Of a stretch of 64,000 bases of DNA, positions 8,450 to 16,301 are shown one piece after another (position 1 is the first letter of the stretch; the number at the start of each line of letters is the position of its first letter). The stretch comes from Acidobacteriota bacterium (GTDB lineage: Bacteria > Acidobacteriota > Blastocatellia > UBA7656). The position numbers and the translations under genes were made by a program. The notes under the pieces are model-generated. The model made no database searches. It saw nothing but the letters and a program-made list of their open reading frames with translations, and was not told the DNA's origin. The DNA lies in the NCBI GenBank assembly GCA_016201275.1, contig JACQDB010000107.1, positions 1 through 64,000 on the forward strand. The letters run 5' to 3'.

Positions 8450-10663
8450 TTATTTCACTTGGTAGAGAATGAAGCCCATTTGATCAGTGTAAACGATCTC
8501 CAGAAAATTTCTGCTGAAGATGTCAAAGGTCGTCCAGTTCTGTAGCTGGGTTTGATAATCCAAGGCGGCAAGCGGCTTGGTCCCCGACACATTTGGATAA
8601 TTATCGCGCCCCATCAAGGCCACCCATTTGAACAGGCTGTCGCTGTAAAGTATATGCGTGATGCCTTGTCGTTTGAGGTCGTCGCGGACTTCTGTGAACG
8701 AACGATTACGCGCCAGCAAGCGCCGCCATTCGGTCGAATCCCAATTCACTTCGGCTAGGTAATCGCGTCGCAAACCATAAGACATCTGCGCCCCCATCAT
8801 CATCACTCGCGCCGCCGAGGGCAGTTGATGATTGATGAAATCGAGCGGCGGATAATAAAACTGCTGCATCATGAATTGTCGCCGGGAAAGCTTGCCGGAA
8901 ACAAAGGCCAACGCCTGTTCCTTGATGGCTTGTCGCAAACTTTGATAAGCGTTGTAAGCGACTGCCGCGCTCACTGCGGCGATGACCAGCGCAGCGATGA
9001 GCGGAGCCAGGCGTTTGCGCGTTGCCGCTTTTTCACTCCACTCCATGAGATCGCTCAAAAAAGCGGCGCTGATAATCGTCAACGCCGGATAGACCGGCAA
9101 CAGTATGCGCCCGACCCAAGACGTTGAGGTGACCACTAGAAAAAATATCGCGCTCATCAACGCCAACCATGAAAGCCAACGACGTTTGAGCAGCAGCAGC
9201 GCCAGCGGCACAAGCAGAAATAGATAATTCGGATAGTGATAAGGTTCCGCCATGTTGTAGTCGTCGGGGCGGGTGAAATATTCCCAGACTTTCAAGGGCT
9301 GGCGTTCGACTCTGTGACCTGCGGCCTGCGCCATTTCCTGTTTGCGAAATTCTGCCAGCCCAGGGTCTTCGCCATACGCGGCCTCATAAAATTGCGCCAG
9401 TCGCAATTCATCTTCGGCGTTGAAATAGCGCACTTGTTGAGCCTCTACTTCGGCGACTTCGCCGGTGACGAATGGATAAACCGGATTGTGAAACCACCAG
9501 GCGTTTTTGAGGAACCACGGCGCGGCCAAGGTCGCCGCAATCATCGCAAAGATCAAGCCGCGTTTGATGATGCTCAAAAAACCAATGGCTTTTCTGCGAA
9601 CGCTTTCTACCAAATAAAGCAACGCCAACAGCGCGATCCATATGCCTGCGGTGTATTTGATGCCCAGGCTGAAACCTGCAAGCATCGCCGACGCATAAAG
9701 CCAGCCCGATTGTCCCGATTCAAAATAGACCATCAAAGCATAGGTGGCGAGAAACAACATAGCGGCGAGCGCTATGTCCACGCGGGCGGTGACCGCTACC
9801 TCGTCCACCATCCCTGCGCCAAAGTAGGCGAACATCGCAAGCACACCGGCGCGTGGCGAGAGCAGACGTTGGCCGAAGCCATACAGCGCCAGCGCCCCGA
9901 GCGCCGCCAGCAGCAGACTGAACAGCTTCGCCGCGATGTCGGCTTTGGCCAGCAGACACACCGCATAAATCATCTGTATCAGAAAAGGGCTGTTGCCTGC
10001 CCAATTGTCCAGCACCGCATAGACGCGACCCTGCGTGACGAATTTTTGCGCCACCGACAGATGATAAATCGCTTCGTCAAATGAGTGAACCGGGGTGGCG
10101 GCGCGCACCAGCAAAGTGACCATCAAGAAGAAAAACAGCAAGGCCAGCATGATCTGCCAGCGGCCTTGTGTGGCGGCGCGAAACCCGCCTTTGATAATCG
10201 CAACGAGCGCGGGGATTTCTTGATACGCTGCGCCCAACAAGAGCAGCAGCAGCAGACTGACCGGCAACGGACGCAGCCCACCGGCTAGGCCAAGCAGCAA
10301 GACGCCTAGACCGATAGCGCCGCTTCCCGACAGCGCCGAAAACGACAACTCTTCCGCCGCATTGTGAAACTCAAGCTTCAACCGGCGGCACACGGCGCGT
10401 CCTACGCAAAAGGCCACGCCGATCAGAACCAGCGCCAACGACAAATCAAAGAGGCGGTCAAGCGCCAGGCGGATGCCAGTGTCGTCTTCCTTCGCGTTGA
10501 GGGCTTGATGATGAATGAACAGCAGGGCAGGCAAGAGCAGCAGCAACAGTACCCAAGCCGCAGAGCGCCGAGTTAGGCGGAGTTCGGTTTTTCGGTCAGC
10601 GGCGATGCGCGCATCTTCTTTCATCTGTTTTTGTGGGCTAGACCGACGCAGAGGCTCTGCCAA
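8450..10663 (-). CDS. Integral membrane glycosyltransferase, GT-C / ArnT-PMT type
   Basis: About 737 residues with a dozen or so hydrophobic segments (for instance VLLLLLLPALLFIH near residue 40, LALVLIGVAFCVGRAV near 75). It has the acidic loop typical of GT-C enzymes (HSFDEAIYHLSVAQKF, about residues 192-207), where an Asp/Glu next to the first large loop is catalytic. Such enzymes transfer a sugar from a polyprenyl-phosphate donor on the outer face of the cytoplasmic membrane. Acceptor and donor are unknown. A second Met at codon 14 (10624) is an equally possible start. The neighbours give no pathway. Convergent with the TonB receptor. Confidence 0.8.
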   Translation of the reverse strand: MAEPLRRSSPQKQMKEDARIAADRKTELRLTRRSAAWVLLLLLLPALLFIHHQALNAKEDDTGIRLALDRLFDLSLALVLIGVAFCVGRAVCRRLKLEFHNAAEELSFSALSGSGAIGLGVLLLGLAGGLRPLPVSLLLLLLLGAAYQEIPALVAIIKGGFRAATQGRWQIMLALLFFFLMVTLLVRAATPVHSFDEAIYHLSVAQKFVTQGRVYAVLDNWAGNSPFLIQMIYAVCLLAKADIAAKLFSLLLAALGALALYGFGQRLLSPRAGVLAMFAYFGAGMVDEVAVTARVDIALAAMLFLATYALMVYFESGQSGWLYASAMLAGFSLGIKYTAGIWIALLALLYLVESVRRKAIGFLSIIKRGLIFAMIAATLAAPWFLKNAWWFHNPVYPFVTGEVAEVEAQQVRYFNAEDELRLAQFYEAAYGEDPGLAEFRKQEMAQAAGHRVERQPLKVWEYFTRPDDYNMAEPYHYPNYLFLLVPLALLLLKRRWLSWLALMSAIFFLVVTSTSWVGRILLPVYPALTIISAAFLSDLMEWSEKAATRKRLAPLIAALVIAAVSAAVAYNAYQSLRQAIKEQALAFVSGKLSRRQFMMQQFYYPPLDFINHQLPSAARVMMMGAQMSYGLRRDYLAEVNWDSTEWRRLLARNRSFTEVRDDLKRQGITHILYSDSLFKWVALMGRDNYPNVSGTKPLAALDYQTQLQNWTTFDIFSRNFLEIVYTDQMGFILYQVK

Positions 10664-10694
10664 ACCGTGATAAAAAAAGATGCCGGAGAGGTGC

Positions 10695-10860
10695 GTCTCT
10701 CAGAGCGTGTTTGGCGATTCATCAACGCGCATAGCGCCATCATCCGGGCGGCTGTACGGAGCGCCAGAGGCACTCTGTGTGCAGGCAAGCTGCCTTTACG
10801 ACTATCAGCGGGAGGCTGGCGCGACAGCTTTTTTTGATGGCCAAACACGCTTTGAGAGAC
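10695..10860. mobile_element. Candidate MITE bounded by 21-bp inverted repeats
   Basis: Left end 10695-10715 and right end 10840-10860 are inverted copies with one mismatch (core CTCTCARAGCGTGTTTGGC). The roughly 125 bp interior has no plausible gene. The flanks show no clear target duplication. It occupies the upstream region of the glycosyltransferase. The rest of the 10664-11023 gap shows only a small stem (GCAGCCGACA...GCGGCTGTCGG, near 10880-10915). Confidence 0.5.
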
Positions 10861-11023
10861 GGTCACCAACCGACGATTGAATGCAGCCGACAAGGGCGCA
10901 GCGGCTGTCGGCCAATGGCATGAAATGCAGACTGAAAGCGCGGACATCCTTGTACGCATGATTGCGAAGACCTCTTTGCCCACGCTCCCAGTAAAGATTT
11001 CTCCTCACCCTATAGGCTGCGGG

Positions 11024-11806
11024 TTATGGGCAAGTGCAAGTGTTATCCGTGTAGTTGCGGTCGGAAATCACATACTCTTTGGCCGGCGTGACGATTTGCA
11101 GAGACGCCGTTCCGCGACGCGTTGAGCGATCCAGTTTTAACACCATGCGGCGCGTCGAGGTCGCTTCTTGAATGGTGATGACAGAGCCTTTGACCGAGAC
11201 CGTTCCGGTGCTGGCGACGGTGACGCCGTTGGCGCAGGTGGTAAATTCATAAGCGCCGGTTGAGGCATTGAAGCGCACGATATAGCCACGGTTGCTGTCG
11301 TCCTGCAAACATTCGTTATAGACCGGCGTCGGGAAATTGGCGCGCACCGTGATGGCTCCCATCCAGTTGAGCAGCGCGCCAGTGTTGCAGCCGCCGGTTT
11401 GTCCTATGCCCTGAACCGAGATGTTATGCACGCCAGCCGTGACCGTGCCAAAATTCAGAAAGACCGAACTCACGCCGGGACCCAGTACAGCGGTCTGCTG
11501 GGCGGTGCCATTATCTACATTGATGCTGGCCGACATACTGGAGCAATGTTGACTGCTGGGCGTGAATTGCACTTCGAAGGTTCCGGCCAGAACATTCACC
11601 GAAGTCGTGAAAGGCGGCGAACAGGTCTGTCCACTTGACGAACAGGTGACGCTTGGAATGTTGATGTTTAGATTACTGGTTTGCACATACGGGGTAGGGT
11701 TGGCTTTCGCCGCAACGAGCGTCGAGGTCGTTGGTAAAGACATGAGTGCAAGCGCCAGCAGGGCGAGGCTGACAACAAGAGTCGGAAGAGATTTTTTGAT
11801 TCTCAT
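11024..11806 (-). CDS. Secreted protein of unknown function
   Basis: 260 residues. MRIKKSLPTLVVSLALLALALMS... is a signal peptide followed by AAKANPTP. The mature part is beta-rich and Ser/Thr/Asn-rich with about ten Cys, including TCSSSGQTC, SSQHCSS and a C-terminal TDNTCTCP, which suggests disulfides in the cell envelope or medium. An inferred split is an N-terminal Ig-like half (residues 45-150) and a second half from about 160 (NECLQDDSNRGYIVRF). It is divergent from the DUF1800 gene. I do not recognise the family. Confidence 0.7.
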   Translation of the reverse strand: MRIKKSLPTLVVSLALLALALMSLPTTSTLVAAKANPTPYVQTSNLNINIPSVTCSSSGQTCSPPFTTSVNVLAGTFEVQFTPSSQHCSSMSASINVDNGTAQQTAVLGPGVSSVFLNFGTVTAGVHNISVQGIGQTGGCNTGALLNWMGAITVRANFPTPVYNECLQDDSNRGYIVRFNASTGAYEFTTCANGVTVASTGTVSVKGSVITIQEATSTRRMVLKLDRSTRRGTASLQIVTPAKEYVISDRNYTDNTCTCP

Positions 11807-12254
11807 GGGAGGCTCCTTTTCCTAAAGTTACTGAAATATTTTTCTGAACAGTTGAAAACTGTCGCGTGAGAGACAGGCATAGTTAAGCGCATTTTGCCTC
11901 TGCTTTTCAACCTGAAATTTCATCTGAGTGGAGAAAAAAAATCGAACTGCAAATTTGCTACGGCTAACGAAGGGGATTTGTACTTGGCGTTTCCCCCTCG
12001 CTGCCGTCATCGTGACAGTGGCAAAAATAATCTATTGACACGGCGGACATTTTCGGTGAATCTCTCACTACGCAATAGCACCGCTAGTTCCTATCTCACC
12101 ATCTGCATTGCTACCGCGTCACGTCGCAAGTCCGCGTACCGTTTCGACAACAGGATTTTTCCAACGCGGCAAATTCACACAATGCGCGATGCCTCACCGT
12201 CGTCCGCAGAGGTGCCGAGCGTTTATAGAGGCGTTCGGATGAGGAGGATTCGTT
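11807..12254. other. Divergent intergenic region, no gene seen
   Basis: 448 bases between the secreted protein (reverse) and the DUF1800 gene (forward); it must hold both promoters. A TTGACA at 12036-12041 has no convincing -10 box at normal spacing. GAGGAGGA at 12240-12247 is the ribosome-binding site that supports the GTG start at 12255. No repeat of the families found elsewhere was seen here. Confidence 0.5.
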
Positions 12255-14573
12255 GTGCGCGTAAAACTATTGCTTCGCTTCGTTCTAGTTCTGGCGCTGA
12301 TTACGCCGAGTGTGGTTGCGCCTGCGCTTGCCCTTGGGCAAATGGGCGTAACCGTAACCATCAGCCCGACCACAGTGGCTGTGCCTGTCAACAGCACCCG
12401 ACAATTCACCGCGCAAGTGACCGGCACGGCCAACACCGCCGTCAACTGGTCGGTCAATAACATCACTGGCGGCAACGCTACGGTTGGCACGATCAGCAAT
12501 GCAGGGCTTTATCGTGCGCCTGTTGTGCCGCCCATTGGTTGGACTGTCACAGTGAAAGCCACCAGTGTTGCCAGCCCAACGGCTTTGGCTTCAAGCGTAG
12601 TCACCGTCCGCAATCAGATTCCTTATGTTACCTCGGTGACGCCCAATCAATTGCCGCCCGGCGCGTTCACCTTGACGGTCAACGGCAGCCGCTTCGTCAA
12701 CGGCGCGCAGGTCTATTGGAACAGCACACCGCTTACGACCACTTTCGTTTCGCCAACTCAATTGACCGCCGCTGGCAATGCCGCGCAACTCGGCTTGATT
12801 AATATCACCGTTGCCAATCCGGGGCCGGGCGCGGTTTCTACCGTCATCACGGTCAACGTCGCATCAAGTTTGATCGTCAACGTCACGCCTGTTGCGGTGA
12901 ATTTGCCGACCGGCGCGACGCAGCAATTTCAAGCGACGGTCAGCGGCAGCGCCAATCAAGCCGTAGTCTGGAAAGTCAACGGCATAGTGGGCGGCAATGC
13001 CGTTAACGGCACGATTGCCAACAACGGTTTGTACACCGCGCCGAACCTCATACCGGCTTCCGGCCAGGCGACGGTTACGGCAACCAGTCAGGCCGATAAC
13101 TTGACGCAGGGCGCGGCGGCAGTCTTTTTGCAAGACCCTTTGTTGATTACCTACGGGCGCTTTCTCGATCAATGTACCTTTGGCACTACGCCGCAACTTT
13201 TAGCGCACGTCAAGCAGGTCGGTATGCAGGCGTTTTTAGATGAGCAGTTCGCGCTGCCGGAAGCGGCGTGGCCGCCGCTGGCGACGGCGCAGCGTTCCGA
13301 TGCGGTGGACGCTTTCTTTCTCAACGCCGCTACAGGGCAAGACCAATTGCGCCAGCGGGTGATTTTTGCGCTCAGCGAAATCATCGTCATCTCTATGAAC
13401 AAGAACACCAACGGCAACGAGATTGTGCCGTGGTTGCAGTTGCTTAGTCGCAATGCCTTTGGCAACTATCGCACCTTGCTGCGCGAAATCACCTTGGACG
13501 CGACGATGGGCAAATTCCTAGACCTGGCCAACAGCGTCAAACCTACTGCCAACGGCGGCGCGAATGAAAACTACGCACGCGAAGTCATGCAGTTATTCAG
13601 CATAGGTTTGTTGCAACTCAACCTCGACGGCTCTGTGAAACTCGATGGTCAGGGGCAACCGATTCCGACTTATACGCAAACCGATGTGCGCCAACTGGCC
13701 TTGGCCTTGACCGGTTGGACCTATGGCAATGCGGCGGGAGTGCCGCCCACGTCGGGCAATTACAATTATTATCCGGGGCCTATGCTGCCAATAGCTGCGC
13801 GGCACGACACCTCTGCGAAGACCGTACTCGGCCAAGCTTTGCCCGCCAATCAAACTGCCGCGCAAGATTACAGCGCCGCCATTGACACGATTTTCAATCA
13901 TCCGAATGTCGCGCCGTTTGTGACGACGCGCTTGATTCGTGCCTTGGTGACCAGCAATCCCAGTCCTGCCTATATCGCCCGCGTAGCCGCCGTGTTCAAC
14001 AACAACGGGCAAGGCGTGCGCGGCGATCTGCAAGCCGTGGTGCGCGCCATCCTCATGGACAGCGAAGCGCGCAATGATACGCCGCCGCCGAACTTCGGCA
14101 GATTGCGAACGCCCGTGCAACACACCATAGCCATGATGCGGGCTTTGAATATCGCAACCGGACAGCCTGCACAATTCGCTTATATCTTTTATGGCTTGGG
14201 CGAAGGGATGCTTGATGCGCCGTCGGTCTTCGGCCATTATTCGCCGTCCTTCCGGGTTCCCAAAACGACTTTGTTCGGGCCGGAATTTCAAATCTACTCG
14301 CCCACCGAAGCCGTTAATCGCGCCAATTTTTTGTATGCGTTTTTCGGCAATCCGTGGCCGATTAATCCGGCGTTGCAACCCTACGTCAATGTCGCGGGCA
14401 ATGCGGCAGCGTTGGTCAACGCCGTGGACAACGCCTTGCTCTACGGCAGAATGTCGCCGCAGATGCGAAGCACTTTGCTGACCGCTATAGCGGCGATGTA
14501 CGATAACCATCAGCGGGTGATGACGGCGCTGTACTTAACCATCATGTCAGGCGATTACCTGGTGCAACATTAA
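12255..14573 (+). CDS. DUF1800 protein with N-terminal Ig-like/TIG domains
   Basis: 772 residues from a GTG start preceded by GAGGAGGA; signal peptide MRVKLLLRFVLVLALITPSVVAPALA. Domain order: Ig-like (about 35-125, VTVTISPTTVAVPVNSTRQF), IPT/TIG (about 125-205, VTSVTPNQLPPGAFTLTVNG), a second Ig-like domain (about 205-290, which repeats the first), then DUF1800 (about 300-772, starting at YGRFLDQCTFGTTPQLL, with NENYAREVMQLFSIG). DUF1800 proteins are secreted, of unknown function, and nearly always beside a DUF1501 gene, as here. The Ig-like modules suggest surface binding or spacing (inference). Confidence 0.88.
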   Translation: MRVKLLLRFVLVLALITPSVVAPALALGQMGVTVTISPTTVAVPVNSTRQFTAQVTGTANTAVNWSVNNITGGNATVGTISNAGLYRAPVVPPIGWTVTVKATSVASPTALASSVVTVRNQIPYVTSVTPNQLPPGAFTLTVNGSRFVNGAQVYWNSTPLTTTFVSPTQLTAAGNAAQLGLINITVANPGPGAVSTVITVNVASSLIVNVTPVAVNLPTGATQQFQATVSGSANQAVVWKVNGIVGGNAVNGTIANNGLYTAPNLIPASGQATVTATSQADNLTQGAAAVFLQDPLLITYGRFLDQCTFGTTPQLLAHVKQVGMQAFLDEQFALPEAAWPPLATAQRSDAVDAFFLNAATGQDQLRQRVIFALSEIIVISMNKNTNGNEIVPWLQLLSRNAFGNYRTLLREITLDATMGKFLDLANSVKPTANGGANENYAREVMQLFSIGLLQLNLDGSVKLDGQGQPIPTYTQTDVRQLALALTGWTYGNAAGVPPTSGNYNYYPGPMLPIAARHDTSAKTVLGQALPANQTAAQDYSAAIDTIFNHPNVAPFVTTRLIRALVTSNPSPAYIARVAAVFNNNGQGVRGDLQAVVRAILMDSEARNDTPPPNFGRLRTPVQHTIAMMRALNIATGQPAQFAYIFYGLGEGMLDAPSVFGHYSPSFRVPKTTLFGPEFQIYSPTEAVNRANFLYAFFGNPWPINPALQPYVNVAGNAAALVNAVDNALLYGRMSPQMRSTLLTAIAAMYDNHQRVMTALYLTIMSGDYLVQH

Positions 14574-14579
14574 TCAAAA

Positions 14580-14713
14580 GGCCGTAGTCGGCAGTCCGTT
14601 GTCCGTAGGCGGTTGCTGGTTAAGGTTTCCCCGCGCCCTAAAAAAGGACGATTTGAGGAGAACCGACCACTCAATAACTGGCAGCTACGGACAGCGGACT
14701 ACCGACTACGGCC
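14580..14713. repeat. 29-bp inverted repeat between the DUF1800 and DUF1501 genes
   Basis: 14580-14608 and 14685-14713 are inverted copies (GGCCGTAGTCGGCAGTCC and on) with two mismatches, built from near-direct repeats GTAGTCGGCAGTCCGTTGTCCGTAG. In RNA they would enclose about 76 bases and lie 22 bases before the next start, so the structure could set relative expression of the two genes. Confidence 0.65.
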
Positions 14714-14734
14714 AACCGGAAAATGAGGAACATT

Positions 14735-16108
14735 ATGAAGACGAAACAAACGATTTCTCGTCGCCATTTTTTGCAGATGAGCGCCAGTTGCGGTGTCAGC
14801 CTGGGGATGCTCGCGGCGCTTGGACAACTTCGCACGGCGCAGGCGCAGACCGCGCAAAATTATAAAGCGCTGGTCTGCCTGTTTCTGCTCGGTGGCAACG
14901 ACGGCCACAACCTGGTAGTGCCGACCAGCGCCGCGCAATACAACGCCTATACCACAGCGCGTGGTGGTCTGGCCTTGCCGCCTGCCCAGATATTGGGCAT
15001 CAGCGATCCCGTGCAAGGCGCTTTCGGTTTGCATTATGCTATGCCGGAAATGCAGACGCTGTATCAACAGGGACATCTGGCGATTGTCGCCAACGTCGGC
15101 GTGCTGGCGCGCCCGACTACTTACCACGATTATCAAACGGCGAATCAATTGCCAACCAATTTGCGTTCGCACTCCGATCAGGTGGTGCAGATGCAGACCG
15201 GTTTTCCGAATGCTTCGGGGGCTACGGGCTGGGGCGGACGTGCGGTTGATGTGCTGCAATCGTTGAACACCGGAACCGCGTTTCCGGTTTCCATTTCGAT
15301 GAATGGCAACGCGCAGTTTTGTGCAGGAGCTTTGGTGCAGGGCGCGAACCTGCAACCCGGAAATTATCTCAGCCAGAACGCTATGAGCTTGTGGCCGGCC
15401 TCGGCGGGACAGGCGCGGGCTACGGCGCAACAGCAAATTGTTACGCTGTCCGGTAGCAATCAAATGGTCAATGCTGCCAATAAAACGATGGCGGACGCTT
15501 TGCAGTTGGGACCGCTGCTGCAAGCGGCGGCAGGCAATCCGGCCTTTACGACCATGTTTCCGAATACGGCAATCGGCAATCAATTGAAAGAGATTGCTCG
15601 CTTCATCAGCCTGCGTTCACAAACCGGCGCGGGGCGACAAGTCTTCTTCTGCGGACTGGGCGGCTTCGATACGCATAGCGGGCAATCGTATCAACAATGG
15701 TTTTTGCTGCAACAAGTCAGTCAGGCGCTTGCGGCCTTTTACAACGCGACAGCAGAGATGGGCGTAGCCAATCAAGTGACGGCCTTCACCTTGTCGGATT
15801 TCGGGCGGACCTTGCAGCCCAGCGGTTCGGGTTCCGATCACGGTTGGGGCAATCATCATCTGTTGGTGGGCGGCGCGGTCAACGGCGGCAGGATGTACGG
15901 GACGTTTCCGTTGATGACCAACTATGCGAACTTCAACGCTACGCATGAAGATTACGCTGATAATCGCGGCACCATGCTGCCAGGCGTGTCGCTGGCGCAA
16001 TACGGCGCGACGCTGGCGAAATGGTTCGGCGCAAGCGATGCACAATTGGACGGCCTGTTTCCGATCCTGCCCGGTTTCGCCGTGCGCGACGTAGGCTTTC
16101 TGGCGTAA
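14735..16108 (+). CDS. DUF1501 protein, Tat-exported
   Basis: 457 residues. The ATG at 14735 (GAGGA 7-11 bases before) gives a Tat signal with SRRHFLQM and a hydrophobic core ending TAQAQ; an earlier in-frame ATG at 14723 only adds MRNI. The body has LVCLFLLGGNDGHNLVVP and FCGLGGFDTHSGQ, typical of DUF1501, a family related to the alkaline-phosphatase/sulfatase fold, and a C-terminal DHGWGNHHLLVGG. Known: DUF1501 and DUF1800 genes pair widely in Planctomycetes, Acidobacteria and Proteobacteria. Inferred: the folded, possibly metal-containing DUF1501 protein works outside the cytoplasm with the Sec-exported DUF1800 protein. Confidence 0.9.
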   Translation: MKTKQTISRRHFLQMSASCGVSLGMLAALGQLRTAQAQTAQNYKALVCLFLLGGNDGHNLVVPTSAAQYNAYTTARGGLALPPAQILGISDPVQGAFGLHYAMPEMQTLYQQGHLAIVANVGVLARPTTYHDYQTANQLPTNLRSHSDQVVQMQTGFPNASGATGWGGRAVDVLQSLNTGTAFPVSISMNGNAQFCAGALVQGANLQPGNYLSQNAMSLWPASAGQARATAQQQIVTLSGSNQMVNAANKTMADALQLGPLLQAAAGNPAFTTMFPNTAIGNQLKEIARFISLRSQTGAGRQVFFCGLGGFDTHSGQSYQQWFLLQQVSQALAAFYNATAEMGVANQVTAFTLSDFGRTLQPSGSGSDHGWGNHHLLVGGAVNGGRMYGTFPLMTNYANFNATHEDYADNRGTMLPGVSLAQYGATLAKWFGASDAQLDGLFPILPGFAVRDVGFLA

Positions 16109-16137
16109 GCGTTCGTGCAGCGTTTACAATATTTCAT

Positions 16138-16183
16138 GAAACCAGTAAGCCCGAAGCGTAACAACTTCGGGTTTACTGGTTTC
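16138..16183. terminator. Strong bidirectional hairpin
   Basis: Arms 16138-16156 (GAAACCAGTAAGCCCGAAG) and 16165-16183 pair over 19 bases with one G-T, loop of 8. It is 30 bases after the DUF1501 stop and 119 before the kinase gene. It lacks a long T-run but is a likely end for the DUF1800-DUF1501 transcript. Confidence 0.65.
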
Positions 16184-16301
16184 GTGAGTTCCCACCGTCG
16201 CTTTCCAAATCCGTTCATCTCTTGCTAAGTTGTCAGTAACTTTTTCGTCGGCGCGTCGTTGGCGGCGACCTTCGATTCAAGCTGTTTGGGGAGCGCTTCG
16301 G

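Noticed and set aside
12036-12041. TTGACA as -35 box for the DUF1800 gene
   Set aside because: No acceptable -10 box 16-18 bases downstream.
13593-14510. 305-codon frame opposite the DUF1800 domain
   Set aside because: The forward frame is a recognised domain; the reverse translation is Arg/His-rich and has no features.
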